Part shown: positions 35,979 through 44,910 of the stretch, piece by piece
Numbering within the stretch: the first letter of the stretch is position 1
Layout: each line of letters begins with the position of its first letter
NCBI GenBank assembly: GCA_017398555.1
Contig: JAFQFV010000035.1
Location: 62,001 to 126,000, forward strand
Source: Alistipes sp.
GTDB lineage: Bacteria; Bacteroidota; Bacteroidia; Bacteroidales; Rikenellaceae
Length of the DNA stretch: 64,000 bases
Direction of reading: 5' to 3'
Made by a program: the position numbers and the translations under genes
Notes under the pieces: generated by a model
The model's database searches: none
Told to the model about the DNA's origin: nothing
What the model saw: the letters and a program-made list of their open reading frames with translations, nothing else

Positions 35979-37388
35979 ATGCTCACTACTTCTGTCGCAT
36001 ACAAGGATGCCTGGCAAAATTGTCTAAGCCAGATTCAGGCTCAGACCTCTGCTGAGGAGTTTGCCAAATGGTTTCTGCCCATCGTACCACTTGAGTTCGA
36101 TGGTTCTAAGTTGCGTCTTAGAGTACCGAGCAAATCGTTCGTCGATAAGATTGAGGGACACTATATAAATGTACTTCGTCCGCTTATCGCCGAGTCATTT
36201 GGTTATCAGACCAGACTCTGCTATGCTGTGCCAAAGAGCGAGCAGCCGACCATCTCTTCGGCGGCTGACAGCACAAGTCAGAGCATACCGAACCGTATCG
36301 ACCCTACAAAGATACAAAATCCTGTGACAATTCCGGGCATTCCGCGACCAATTCCTCGTTTTGACCCGCAACTTAACCACAACTACACCTTCGAGAACTT
36401 CATCGAGGGCGAGTGCAACCGTTTGGTTCGTTCAGCGAGTATGGCCGTAGCAATCAATCCGGGCAGCAGCACCCCGTTCAATCCATTATATATATATGGT
36501 GATTCGGGATTGGGTAAGACCCACGTTGCACAGGCTATCGGTAACGAGATTAGTCTGCGTCATCCGGAGCTTCAGGTGCTCTATGTTGCGATGAGCAAGT
36601 TTCAGTCTCAGTTCCAGGCAGCGACTATCGAGAAGAATATTCCGAACTTCATCCACTTCTATCAGGGTGTAGATGTGCTTATTCTCGACGATATTCAGGA
36701 GCTGTCAGGCAAGCCGGGTACTCAGAACGCCTTCTTCAACATCTTCAACCACCTACAGATGTCGGGCAAGCAGCTTGTACTTATCTCTGATAAGCCACCT
36801 GTGGAGTTGAAGGATATTGAGGAGCGACTGCTCACCCGCTTTAAGTGGGGTCTGTCTGCACAGATTCGTATTCCGGACTTCCAGACCAAGATTAAGATTA
36901 TCAAGGCAAAGGCGGCGCGTTTGGGCGCAAATATCCCTGAGGATGTTATCAACTACCTTGCAGACAATATCTCGGCAAATATTCGCGAGATTGAGGGTGC
37001 AATCTCTTCACTTGTTGCAAACACCTCTTTTATGGGCAAGAAGATTACCATTTCGCTTGCAAAGGAGATTTTGAAGGGATATATCTCACTCTATCAGAAG
37101 GAGATAACCATCGAGCATATTATCGACACCGTCTGCAGCTATCTGAACATCGACAAGGAGCGACTTAACTCTGCCGAGCGTACCCGCGAGGTGGCTATTG
37201 CCCGCCAATTAGCGATGTACCTTGCCAAGCAACTGACAAAGATTCCACTATCGGCTATCGGTGCTGCGATTGGCAACAGAAACCACGCAACAGTGCTGCA
37301 CTCGTGCAAGACAATCACAAACCTGATTGATACCGACCAGGCATTCAAACTTCAGGTAGAGGAGCTCGAAAGACTCGTATCGGCATAG
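35979..37388 (+). CDS. dnaA: Chromosomal replication initiator DnaA
   Basis: A 469-residue initiator ATPase. Domain I includes FAKWFLPIVPLEF. Domain III has Walker A GDSGLGKTHVAQAIG, Walker B VLILDDIQEL and a sensor/Arg-finger region ERLLTRFKWGL. Domain IV ends with the box-binding helix IGNRNHATVLHSCKTI. ATG 35979 is chosen; an in-frame TTG five codons earlier has no support. The stop codon lies inside the stem of the terminator that follows. Confidence 0.96.
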   Translation: MLTTSVAYKDAWQNCLSQIQAQTSAEEFAKWFLPIVPLEFDGSKLRLRVPSKSFVDKIEGHYINVLRPLIAESFGYQTRLCYAVPKSEQPTISSAADSTSQSIPNRIDPTKIQNPVTIPGIPRPIPRFDPQLNHNYTFENFIEGECNRLVRSASMAVAINPGSSTPFNPLYIYGDSGLGKTHVAQAIGNEISLRHPELQVLYVAMSKFQSQFQAATIEKNIPNFIHFYQGVDVLILDDIQELSGKPGTQNAFFNIFNHLQMSGKQLVLISDKPPVELKDIEERLLTRFKWGLSAQIRIPDFQTKIKIIKAKAARLGANIPEDVINYLADNISANIREIEGAISSLVANTSFMGKKITISLAKEILKGYISLYQKEITIEHIIDTVCSYLNIDKERLNSAERTREVAIARQLAMYLAKQLTKIPLSAIGAAIGNRNHATVLHSCKTITNLIDTDQAFKLQVEELERLVSA

Positions 37389-37405
37389 TTATCTATGCCG
37401 ATTTT
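37381..37405 (+). terminator. Terminator overlapping the dnaA stop codon
   Basis: CGGCATA and TATGCCG (37381-37387, 37394-37400) form a 7-bp stem followed by a T-run. Confidence 0.75.
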
Positions 37406-37426
37406 TGTTTTCAACCAAATCTTTAC

Positions 37427-37434
37427 TACCTTTG
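37427..37434 (+). promoter_or_regulatory. -7 promoter box of the WYL regulator gene
   Basis: TACCTTTG, 5 nt before the ATG at 37440. This rules out the upstream in-frame ATG at 37395, which lies inside the terminator. Confidence 0.65.
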
Positions 37435-37439
37435 CAGAT

Positions 37440-38339
37440 ATGGATCAGCCCAAAATTGAGAGATTACTGCGTCTGATGAAGATGCTCACTGCAAATGTCG
37501 AGTACTCGGTAGATGATATTGCCGAGCGCCTCGATATGTCCCGCAGAACCATATATCGCTACATCGACACCTTCCGCGACGCCGGTTTTGTGATTAAGAA
37601 GAGTGGCAACTGCATCCGTTTGGACAAGGAGTCGCCGCACTTTAAGGATATTTCGCAGCTTGTTCACTTTACAGAGGAGGAGGCAGTTATTCTGCGACGT
37701 GCCATTGAGAGCATTGACGACACAAACCTACTCAAGCAGAACCTTAAGCGCAAGCTATACTCCGTCTATGACAGCCGAACCCTTGCCGATACAATTGTCA
37801 AGGGTCAGAATGCGAGCAATGTACACTCGCTCATCGAGGCCATAGAAAACCGTGAGCAGGTCATCCTGCACAGCTACCAATCCTCCCACTCAAGGAGAGA
37901 CCGTAGGGTAGAGCCATTTGCATTTACCACAAACTACGTCAATATCTGGTGTTACGATTTGGACGACAACTGCTGCAAAATCTTCAAAACAGCCCGCATC
38001 GGCAAGGTTGAACTTTGCGGCACAGAGTGGCAGCACAGCGACAAACACAAGGCCGACTTTATCGACATCTTCCGTATGAGCAGTTCGCACGATCAGCAGA
38101 TTATCCCGATAAAATTGCGCCTCGGACACCTCTCATATAACCTTCTGATGGAGGAGTATCCACTCTCGGAGAGGTATATTTCACAGGAGGACGACAACCA
38201 TTGGCTACTCGAAACCAATGTTGCAAATATGCAGGGTGTGGGTCGTTTCGTAATAGGACTGATGGATGATATAGAGATTATCGAATCTACTGAATTAAAG
38301 GCATATATAACAAACTACATAAATAGATACTTTAGATGA
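37440..38339 (+). CDS. WYL-domain transcriptional regulator
   Basis: A 299-residue regulator. An N-terminal HTH_11-type winged helix (IERLLRLMKMLTANVEYSVDDIAERL read in pieces, with DMSRRTIYRYIDTF at about residues 34-47) is followed by a WYL-type ligand-binding domain (about 120-205, VILHSYQSSHSRRDRRVEPFAF in parts) and a C-terminal WCX-like extension. WYL proteins respond to nucleic-acid or nucleotide ligands and are often repressors. It overlaps the CotH gene by 4 nt, so it may act on its own operon. Confidence 0.87.
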   Translation: MDQPKIERLLRLMKMLTANVEYSVDDIAERLDMSRRTIYRYIDTFRDAGFVIKKSGNCIRLDKESPHFKDISQLVHFTEEEAVILRRAIESIDDTNLLKQNLKRKLYSVYDSRTLADTIVKGQNASNVHSLIEAIENREQVILHSYQSSHSRRDRRVEPFAFTTNYVNIWCYDLDDNCCKIFKTARIGKVELCGTEWQHSDKHKADFIDIFRMSSSHDQQIIPIKLRLGHLSYNLLMEEYPLSERYISQEDDNHWLLETNVANMQGVGRFVIGLMDDIEIIESTELKAYITNYINRYFR

Positions 38340-39835
38340 AACTTCTACTAATTTTACTCTCATTTCTCCTCTCGGTTTCATGTGGAGAGTTTGGAGATGA
38401 CAGAGCAGACAACACTCCGGTAAATCCTGACAACGAGCAGAGCGGAGGTGGCGAAAATAGCGGTGACAACAGTGGTGACAACAGTGGCGACAACAGTGGC
38501 GACAACACCCAAAAGCCACCTGTAGAGTGGGGTGACGAGCGCAGTTATGTATTCGACACAACACACGTTCCGGAGATTACGATGACCGTTTCGCTTGATG
38601 AGTGGAACCGCCTACTTGCCGAGTATGACAAGGACAGCAATACCAAGGAGTATATCCATTGCGCTGTAAAGATTAAGCTGAAGGGCGATGAGTACTCAAT
38701 TACAGATGCAGGTGTGCGTCTGAAGGGCAATACTTCACGTCGTCGCCCTGAAAATGGCAATTGCAACCACGTGGCAAACAATGCCGATTGGCAGCACTGC
38801 CACTTCCAATTCAACTTCCGCAAGTACAACAAAGACGAGGAGCACACACTACGTGGCGTGCGCAAGATGTACCTTAAGTGGTTTAAGGATGATGCTGCAT
38901 ATTGCCGCGAGATTTTCTGCTACGACCTCTTCCGTCGTTTTGGCGTATGGACAGCTATAGAAAACTGCTATTGCCGTCTCTGGGTACATGTAGAGGGCGA
39001 TAATCAGCCTGCATACTACGGCGTTTATGAGATGAACGAGACCATCGACGACACCTACCTCAAGATGCGTAAGGATAAGTTTGGTAGCCACAAGGGCAAC
39101 CTTTGGAAGTGCAACTACGGTGCATCGCTCAACTACGACCGCGACAAGAACGCAAGCATGGGCGAGAGCGACGGCAGCTACGACCCTGTATATGAGGTAG
39201 AGGAGATAAACAGCGACCTGAGCGCAGCAAAGAGCCAGCTGCTCAACTTTATGAAGCAGCTTCGCGACCTGAAGGGTCAGCAGCTCCACGATTGGTTGGG
39301 CGAGGTGATTGACATCGACCTCTTCCTGCGCACATACGCGGTAAATGTAGCTGTCGGTATGTGGGATGACTATTGGAACAACACCAATAACTTCTACATC
39401 TACTTCAACTCAACCGATCCGAACAACTACAAGTTCTACCTTATTCCGTACGACTACGACAATACGCTCGGAACAAGCCACAACTGCGGTGTTCAGAGCG
39501 ACTCAGGCCGTCACGACCCACTTAATTGGGGTAATAGTGACACTTCGCCGCTTGTTTCAAAGATTTTGCAGTTTGAGGACTATAAGAAGATATATATCAA
39601 CGCCCTTAACGAGCTCTGCGCAAGCACAGGCGAGTTCTACTACACCAAATCTATCGCCCGCATTAAGGCTTGGCACGCGATGATTGGCAACTATGTCGAT
39701 AACGACACCGACGAGGACACAAAGATCAAGGATCGCCCTGCAGGTTGGGGTAACCACTCTGAATATCGCCTTTGGGAGAGTACCGACACAAATACAAACT
39801 TCTTCCGCGTCAAGGCTGCATCTATTCCAAAGTAG
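38336..39835 (+). CDS. CotH-family protein kinase-like lipoprotein
   Basis: A 499-residue lipoprotein (MKLLLILLSFLLSVSC). A Gly/Ser/Asp/Asn linker with four tandem GDNS units (about residues 42-58) separates the anchor from the CotH domain. CotH blocks are visible: VRLKGNTSRRR, KWFKDDAAYCREIFCYDLFRRFG, YYGVYEMNETIDDTYLKMR and LIPYDYDNTLG. CotH proteins are atypical kinases; spore-coat CotH phosphorylates proteins, and outer-membrane-associated relatives occur widely in gut Bacteroidota. The target here is unknown. Confidence 0.87.
   Translation: MKLLLILLSFLLSVSCGEFGDDRADNTPVNPDNEQSGGGENSGDNSGDNSGDNSGDNTQKPPVEWGDERSYVFDTTHVPEITMTVSLDEWNRLLAEYDKDSNTKEYIHCAVKIKLKGDEYSITDAGVRLKGNTSRRRPENGNCNHVANNADWQHCHFQFNFRKYNKDEEHTLRGVRKMYLKWFKDDAAYCREIFCYDLFRRFGVWTAIENCYCRLWVHVEGDNQPAYYGVYEMNETIDDTYLKMRKDKFGSHKGNLWKCNYGASLNYDRDKNASMGESDGSYDPVYEVEEINSDLSAAKSQLLNFMKQLRDLKGQQLHDWLGEVIDIDLFLRTYAVNVAVGMWDDYWNNTNNFYIYFNSTDPNNYKFYLIPYDYDNTLGTSHNCGVQSDSGRHDPLNWGNSDTSPLVSKILQFEDYKKIYINALNELCASTGEFYYTKSIARIKAWHAMIGNYVDNDTDEDTKIKDRPAGWGNHSEYRLWESTDTNTNFFRVKAASIPK
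38462..38508 (+). repeat. 12-bp tandem repeat encoding the SGDN linker
   Basis: About four copies of GGTGACAACAGT, with T/C changes at the third base of the Gly codon, encode a repetitive surface linker. Copy number may vary between strains. Confidence 0.85.
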
Positions 39836-39861
39836 TAAAAAGTAAAGTATATTTTACATTT

Positions 39862-39894
39862 ATCCCCTATAAATTTGCTTTATAGGGGATTTTT
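39862..39894 (+). terminator. Terminator after the CotH gene
   Basis: A 12-bp perfect stem (39862-39873 with 39879-39890) with a 5-nt loop and a T-run. Confidence 0.9.
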
Positions 39895-39897
39895 ATC

Positions 39898-39905
39898 TAC
39901 CTTTG
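39898..39905 (+). promoter_or_regulatory. -7 promoter box of the 132-aa lipoprotein gene
   Basis: TACCTTTG, 33 nt before the ATG at 39939 and directly after the previous terminator. Confidence 0.65.
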
Positions 39906-39938
39906 TGTCAGTAGTTTATCCACTAAAACCTCGTCGTT

Positions 39939-40337
39939 ATGAAATCATCGACAAAATCCCGTCTTAAGAGAGCCGTCCTCTACCTGCTCGGATTCTCGGT
40001 TACACCAATGTTCTCTGCCTGCTACGGAGTTCCAACATCTTATGATGATGTCTATGATTTCGACCCATTTGACGGCATCAGCGGAACTGTTGTGGACCGC
40101 AAGACCGATAAGCCTATCCCGGGCATTAGGGTAAGGGTTGCAAGCGAGGAGGATATCAGCGCAATTACAGATGCTGATGGTAAGTTCTATATCGACCACC
40201 AATTCGAGCATAACGTTGTAATATATGCCGAGGATATCGATGGTGGCGAGAATGGCTACTATTGGCGCCACAGAGAGGATGTAACAAACGAGAACAACAT
40301 CGGCTTAAATATCTCGATGCTACCGGAGGAGAAGTAG
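39939..40337 (+). CDS. Small lipoprotein with carboxypeptidase-regulatory-like domain
   Basis: A 132-residue exported protein. A basic start and hydrophobic stretch lead to PMFSACYGVPT, a plausible lipobox (Cys28). Residues about 45-100 (ISGTVVDRKTDKPIPGIRV, with TDADGKFYID) match the beta-sandwich carboxypeptidase-regulatory-like fold. The YGVPT segment after the Cys resembles the lipoprotein partner of the Bacteroidales rSAM/lipoprotein systems, but no radical SAM gene is adjacent, so that link is weak. Confidence 0.65.
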   Translation: MKSSTKSRLKRAVLYLLGFSVTPMFSACYGVPTSYDDVYDFDPFDGISGTVVDRKTDKPIPGIRVRVASEEDISAITDADGKFYIDHQFEHNVVIYAEDIDGGENGYYWRHREDVTNENNIGLNISMLPEEK

Positions 40338-40511
40338 CCAAAAATACCAATATTCAGCACTATTAGACACATATTTTAGGGTATGCGTCTATTTTTTTGC
40401 ACTTTTTTCAACAAAATTTCAAGCCTTTTTATTCTGTGTCACAAGTTGTCACAAAAGGGGTGTTATTTTGCATTCAGAAAGGAAAAACAAACAGATAAAA
40501 ACTTTACAATT

Positions 40512-40721
40512 ATGGGAGCAAGTTACACAATTAAGTGCAAGAAGTGTGGTACATCTTTTATGCACATTGCAGATGATGATTTTGGCGTTATTCGTGCCTG
40601 TGTTGGTTGTCAGTGCAGCGTTGATACAGAGGTTGCAATACTATGTCCTGCGTGTATGACGCGTGTAAATCGCAATAAGGCGGAGTTTGAGAGTCAAATA
40701 GAGAGCGTTATGACTTGGTAA
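40512..40721 (+). CDS. Small zinc-ribbon-like protein (69 aa)
   Basis: Six cysteines are arranged as CKKC (about residues 9-12), CVGCQC and CPAC, suggesting one or more zinc sites. The protein begins MGASYTIKCKKCG. The longer in-frame upstream extension (from about 40383) is not protein-like and is rejected. Function is unknown; similar short zinc-ribbon proteins are frequent in Bacteroidales. It lies between the lipoprotein gene and recA. Confidence 0.7.
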   Translation: MGASYTIKCKKCGTSFMHIADDDFGVIRACVGCQCSVDTEVAILCPACMTRVNRNKAEFESQIESVMTW

Positions 40722-40737
40722 ATTGAAAAGAAATTAT

Positions 40738-40745
40738 TAACTTTG
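40738..40745 (+). promoter_or_regulatory. -7 promoter box of recA
   Basis: TAACTTTG with CTTG at 40714-40717 as a -33-like element. It lies 8 nt before the leader ORF at 40754. Confidence 0.55.
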
Positions 40746-40753
40746 AGTGCAAA

Positions 40754-40825
40754 ATGTTGTTCGTATTGTTTTTTAGCAGTCTTTTATTGTTTTCATTGGC
40801 TGCAGAGGTTTTTGAAGTTAAATAA
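40754..40825 (+). CDS. Possible 23-aa hydrophobic leader peptide upstream of recA
   Basis: ATG 40754 opens a 23-codon ORF of mostly Leu, Phe, Ser and Val, ending EVFEVK, with its stop 20 nt before the recA ATG. The -7 box lies only 8 nt upstream, so the ORF would start at or near the 5' end of the recA mRNA. It might influence recA translation. It could also be a chance ORF. Confidence 0.3.
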   Translation: MLFVLFFSSLLLFSLAAEVFEVK

Positions 40826-40845
40826 GAATATAAATTTATAATATT

Positions 40846-41844
40846 ATGGCAGAAGTTAATTCAGAGAAACTGAAAGTATTAAAGGCGGTAATGGACAAGA
40901 TCGAGAAGGATTTCGGCAAGGGTTCCATTATGCGCATGAGCAACGAGCAGGTGACCGATATTCCGGTTATCCCGTCAGGCTCTATCACCCTTGACGTAGC
41001 ACTCGGCGTAGGTGGCTATCCAAAGGGTCGTGTGATTGAGATTTATGGCCCGGAGTCATCAGGTAAGACTACACTTGCTATTCACGCCATTGCAGAGGCA
41101 CAGAAGCAGGGCGGTATTGCTGCATTTATCGACGCAGAGCACGCTTTTGACAGCTACTATGCTCAAAAGTTGGGTGTAGATGTTGAGAATCTGCTCATTT
41201 CACAGCCGGACAACGGTGAGCAGGCACTTGAGATTGCCGACTCACTCATCCGTTCAAGCGCTATCGACATTATCGTTATCGACTCTGTTGCAGCCCTTAC
41301 TCCAAAGGCGGAGATTGAGGGCGAGATGGGCGACTCAAAGATGGGTTTGCAGGCTCGTCTGATGTCACAGGCACTCAGAAAGCTCACTGCAAGCATCTCA
41401 AAGACCAAGACCGTATGTATCTTCATCAACCAGCTGCGTGATAAGATTGGCGTTGTATATGGCAACCCGGAGACCACAACAGGTGGTAATGCCCTTAAGT
41501 TCTACGCCAGCGTACGTATCGACATCCGTCGCACATCCGTTATCAAGGATGGCGAGGAGCAGCTCGGTGCTCGTGCACGTGTGAAGGTTGTGAAGAACAA
41601 GGTGGCACCTCCATTCAAAAAGGCAGAGTTTGACATCATGTTCGGCGAGGGTATCTCAAAACTTGGCGAGATTATTGACCTTGCAGTAGATTACGGCATT
41701 ATCAAGAAGTCAGGCTCTTGGTTCTCATACGGAGAGACAAAGATTGGCCAGGGTAGAGATGCCGTTAAGGACTTCCTCACCGCAAATACAGAGGTTTGCG
41801 CAGAGATTGAGGGCAAAGTTCGCGAGGCAATGATGGCTAAATAA
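40846..41844 (+). CDS. recA: Recombinase RecA
   Basis: A 332-residue recombination and SOS-response ATPase. Walker [10 protein letters not shown] (about residues 66-74), [18 protein letters not shown], Walker [11 protein letters not shown], the L2 region [29 protein letters not shown] (in parts) and the C-terminal domain are intact. The start gives the usual N-terminus [19 protein letters not shown]. It is followed 25 nt later by rel, possibly in one transcript. Confidence 0.97.
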   Translation: MAEVNSEKLKVLKAVMDKIEKDFGKGSIMRMSNEQVTDIPVIPSGSITLDVALGVGGYPKGRVIEIYGPESSGKTTLAIHAIAEAQKQGGIAAFIDAEHAFDSYYAQKLGVDVENLLISQPDNGEQALEIADSLIRSSAIDIIVIDSVAALTPKAEIEGEMGDSKMGLQARLMSQALRKLTASISKTKTVCIFINQLRDKIGVVYGNPETTTGGNALKFYASVRIDIRRTSVIKDGEEQLGARARVKVVKNKVAPPFKKAEFDIMFGEGISKLGEIIDLAVDYGIIKKSGSWFSYGETKIGQGRDAVKDFLTANTEVCAEIEGKVREAMMAK

Positions 41845-41869
41845 CAACTAAAGTATTACTTTATGTAAT

Positions 41870-44080
41870 ATGTACTACAGCAAAGAGGATGAAATACTTA
41901 TTGATGATGCTTGGCAAGATCTAAAGCGCTCCTGCGATAAGATTTGCAAAGGCGACGATGATCGCAACCTCATCAATCGTGCATTCTTCCTTGCCAAGGA
42001 GGCACACCAGGGGGTAAGGCGCCGTTCAGGAGAGCCTTACCTCCTGCATCCTATTGCTGTGGCAAAAATTGTCATCGAGGAGATAGGTTTAGGTGTCAAA
42101 TCGGTCGTTGCTGCGCTATTGCACGACGTTGTAGAGGATACCGACTACACCATTGAGGATATAGAGCGCATTTTCGGGCAGAAGATAGCCTCAATGGTCG
42201 ATGGACTAACAAAGATGTCGGGGGTTTTTAACGCCGACACATCTGCCCAGGCGGAGTATTTCCGCAAAGTACTGCTTACGCTTTCAGACGACGTCAGGGT
42301 TATTCTTATCAAGATTGCCGACCGTCTGCACAATATGCGTACCTTGGGCTATATGCCTAAAGATAAGCAGATTAAGATAACAGGAGAGACCATACATCTC
42401 TTCGCTCCACTTGCATATCGTCTCGGACTATTCCCGATAAAGAGCGAGCTGGAGGATTTGTGTATGAAGTACCGTTTCCCTGACGAGTACAACGAAATAC
42501 AGCGAAAAATTGAGGAGACAGAGCCCGAAAGACAGCAGTATATCAACAAGTTCTGCGCGCCAATTCACGCAATACTTCAAAAGAATGGCATTGAGTATGA
42601 GATATCAGGCAGAGTAAAGAGTGTCTATTCGATATGGTCAAAAATGCAGCGCAAACAGATATCATTTGAGGAGGTATATGACCTGTTTGCCATCCGTATC
42701 GTCTTCAAGGCGCTGCCATTCCCATCCGAAAAGACCCAATGTTGGCAGATATACTCCTCTATCACAGATATTTACGCACCAAAACCGGACCGTCTGCGCG
42801 ACTGGATTAGTATGCCGAAGGCCAATGGTTACGAGGCCCTACACTCAACAGTAATGGGCAACGATGGCATTTGGGTCGAGGTACAGATTCGCACGCAGCG
42901 AATGGAGGATATTGCCGACCGAGGTTTCGCTGCACATTGGAAGTACAAGCACGCAACACTATCTCAAAATGAGGATGCTTTTGATAATTGGCTGAGCAAG
43001 ATTCGTGATGCCCTAAGCGGCTCTACGGAGAATGCGGTTGAGTTCTTGGATAACTTTAAGTTATCGTTATATACCTCTGAAATAACAGTATTTACACCAA
43101 AAGGTGAGCAGCGCAAATTACCATTTGGAGCTACCGCCTTGGACTTCGCATACGACATCCACACCAAGATTGGAAACAAGGCTATAGGTGCCAAGATTAA
43201 CCATAAAATCGAGCCCGTCACCAAGCAAATCAACTCTGGCGACCAGATTGAGATTATCACAGCCGACAACGCCTCACCAAAGCCGGAGTGGATAGATATA
43301 GTCATAACTACAAAGGCAAAACAGGCGATTGCAAGCTACCTCAAGCGCGAGCGCGAGGACAATATAAGTCACGGACTTGCTATATTTGAGGAGAAGCTTG
43401 CTCAATTCAATATCACCCTCAGTGGCAGCGTGTTACGTAAAGTAATGCAGGCCTATGGCTGCAAATACAAGGATGAACTTTACAGCAAGATTGGCGCAGG
43501 AATTATCTCTCTTGACAACATCGAGAAGATTATCAAGTCGAGCTCTGCAAGTAAAATATTGAAATTCTGGAAGTTATGGCGCGATTCAAAGCCATCTGAT
43601 GGCAATGAAGAGGGTAGTGATACTACTGAAATCAACACCAATGACGACCAATTTGCCATCGCCAGCTGCTGCAATCCACTACCAGGCGACAGTGTTGTGG
43701 GCTTCAAGGACCCTATGACGGGTAAAATTATCGTTCATAAGGCCTCTTGTAACGAGCTCAACCGCCTTGCATCGCTCTTTGGTAAAAATATCATCCGGGA
43801 TCAGATACGTTGGTCACAACATAGAGCCGTTTCATACCTATCAACCATCGAAATACGCGGTATAGACCGCATGGGACTGCTTTTAGAGATATCCCGCATC
43901 GTCTCGGAGGACTTCAGTATAAACATCCGCGAGGTCTCAATTCGCAGCCACGATGGTATTTTTGAGGGCAATATCAGCATTTATGTACAGGATGCAGACT
44001 CGCTGAATGCCATTATGGATAAGCTCAGAAGCATTAAAGGACTCGAACGCGTAAAACGAAGCATAGATAACAAAGAGTAG
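41870..44080 (+). CDS. RelA/SpoT-family (p)ppGpp synthetase/hydrolase
   Basis: A 736-residue Rsh protein with all domains: an HD hydrolase (LLHDVVEDTDYT, about residues 83-94, with IKIADRLHNMRTL), a synthetase (GRVKSVYSIWSKM, YEALHSTVMG, VEVQIRTQRMED), a TGS domain (ITVFTPKGEQRKLP, about 405-460), a helical/zinc-finger region containing ASCCNPLPGD and HKASC, and a C-terminal ACT domain. The HD motif is intact, so it is probably bifunctional, controlling the stringent response. Three small genes follow closely. Confidence 0.95.
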   Translation: MYYSKEDEILIDDAWQDLKRSCDKICKGDDDRNLINRAFFLAKEAHQGVRRRSGEPYLLHPIAVAKIVIEEIGLGVKSVVAALLHDVVEDTDYTIEDIERIFGQKIASMVDGLTKMSGVFNADTSAQAEYFRKVLLTLSDDVRVILIKIADRLHNMRTLGYMPKDKQIKITGETIHLFAPLAYRLGLFPIKSELEDLCMKYRFPDEYNEIQRKIEETEPERQQYINKFCAPIHAILQKNGIEYEISGRVKSVYSIWSKMQRKQISFEEVYDLFAIRIVFKALPFPSEKTQCWQIYSSITDIYAPKPDRLRDWISMPKANGYEALHSTVMGNDGIWVEVQIRTQRMEDIADRGFAAHWKYKHATLSQNEDAFDNWLSKIRDALSGSTENAVEFLDNFKLSLYTSEITVFTPKGEQRKLPFGATALDFAYDIHTKIGNKAIGAKINHKIEPVTKQINSGDQIEIITADNASPKPEWIDIVITTKAKQAIASYLKREREDNISHGLAIFEEKLAQFNITLSGSVLRKVMQAYGCKYKDELYSKIGAGIISLDNIEKIIKSSSASKILKFWKLWRDSKPSDGNEEGSDTTEINTNDDQFAIASCCNPLPGDSVVGFKDPMTGKIIVHKASCNELNRLASLFGKNIIRDQIRWSQHRAVSYLSTIEIRGIDRMGLLLEISRIVSEDFSINIREVSIRSHDGIFEGNISIYVQDADSLNAIMDKLRSIKGLERVKRSIDNKE

Positions 44081-44083
44081 AGT

Positions 44084-44185
44084 ATGGATTACTTAATAAT
44101 GATTGGAGCCATAGTTGGTGTTGTGCTATTCCTCCGCAAAGCAACCTCTAACTTTATAGACAGAACTACACGCAACAATAAATAG
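44084..44185 (+). CDS. Tiny single-pass membrane protein (33 aa)
   Basis: ATG 44084, 3 nt after the rel stop, opens a 33-codon ORF: MDYLIMIGAIVGVVLFLRKA forms a membrane helix, and a polar tail ends in RTTRNNK. The tight spacing, good composition and an AGGAGG sequence at its stop suggest it is part of the rel operon. No family is recognised. Confidence 0.5.
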   Translation: MDYLIMIGAIVGVVLFLRKATSNFIDRTTRNNK

Positions 44186-44196
44186 GAGGATAATTT

Positions 44197-44499
44197 TTGC
44201 AAAATACTACAGATATGAACGATATGCAAGATATATTAAGCAAAACTTTAAGTGGTATATTGGACGACTTCCAAGTTACTACTACAGCTACACCCGGGCC
44301 AAAACCGACATATAAGTCAAAGAAAACAGCGAAGACCAAGAAGGCAAAGACCCAGGCGACACCCGCAAATACCCCTCAAAAGGCAGCAAATAGCCCTAAA
44401 ATCGCACCAAATCCCATCGATGAGGATGAGTTCGATTTAAGAAAAGCTGTCATTTATACGGAGATTTTGACCCCAAAATTCAAGAATGAAGAGTTTTAA
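44197..44499 (+). CDS. Low-complexity basic protein with conserved-looking C-terminus
   Basis: About 100 residues. The middle (about 30-70) is rich in Lys, Thr, Pro and Ala and probably disordered. The C-terminus EFDLRKAVIYTEILTPKF resembles a short motif found at the end of many small Bacteroidales proteins (from memory). A rare AGGAGG (44184-44189) sits 7 nt before a TTG at 44197, and an ATG lies at 44215. Either could be the start. The function is unknown. Confidence 0.6.
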   Translation: MQNTTDMNDMQDILSKTLSGILDDFQVTTTATPGPKPTYKSKKTAKTKKAKTQATPANTPQKAANSPKIAPNPIDEDEFDLRKAVIYTEILTPKFKNEEF

Positions 44500-44523
44500 C
44501 ACCATATTTTAACAATAAAAGCT

Positions 44524-44910
44524 ATGGCAACCATATTTTCAAGAATCATAGCAGGGGAGATTCCTTGCTATAAGGTCGCAGAAAACGACCGTTATTTCGC
44601 ATTTTTGGACATAAATCCACTCGCTAAGGGGCATACACTCGTAGTTCCTAAGTGCGAAACTGACTATATTTTTGACCTGGATGACGATACTTTGGCAGGT
44701 ATGACCATCTTCGCAAAGCAGATTGCAGCAAAAATCAAAGAATTTAGCGGATGTAAGAAGGTTGCAATGGTTGTTTTAGGTCTTGAGGTACCTCATGCAC
44801 ACATCCATTTGATCCCCATGAACACCGAAAACGACGTCGATTTCCGCAAAGAAAAGCTCAAATTAACTCCAGAAGAGTTCGTAGAAATTGCAGCAGCACT
44901 CAACCGATAG
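44524..44910 (+). CDS. HIT-family nucleotide hydrolase/transferase
   Basis: A 128-residue histidine-triad protein. It begins ATIFSRIIAGEIPCYKVAE with FAFLDINPLAKGHTLVVPK, both typical of the HINT/PKCI group. The triad HAHIHLIPM (about residues 98-106) carries the catalytic His. Such proteins cleave nucleoside phosphoramidates or adenylated compounds. It closes the recA-rel-HIT run and is followed by a long non-coding AT-rich region. Confidence 0.93.
   Translation: MATIFSRIIAGEIPCYKVAENDRYFAFLDINPLAKGHTLVVPKCETDYIFDLDDDTLAGMTIFAKQIAAKIKEFSGCKKVAMVVLGLEVPHAHIHLIPMNTENDVDFRKEKLKLTPEEFVEIAAALNR

Noticed and set aside
37395-37439. N-terminal extension of the WYL regulator
   Set aside because: It spans the dnaA terminator and contains the -7 box; the start is 37440.
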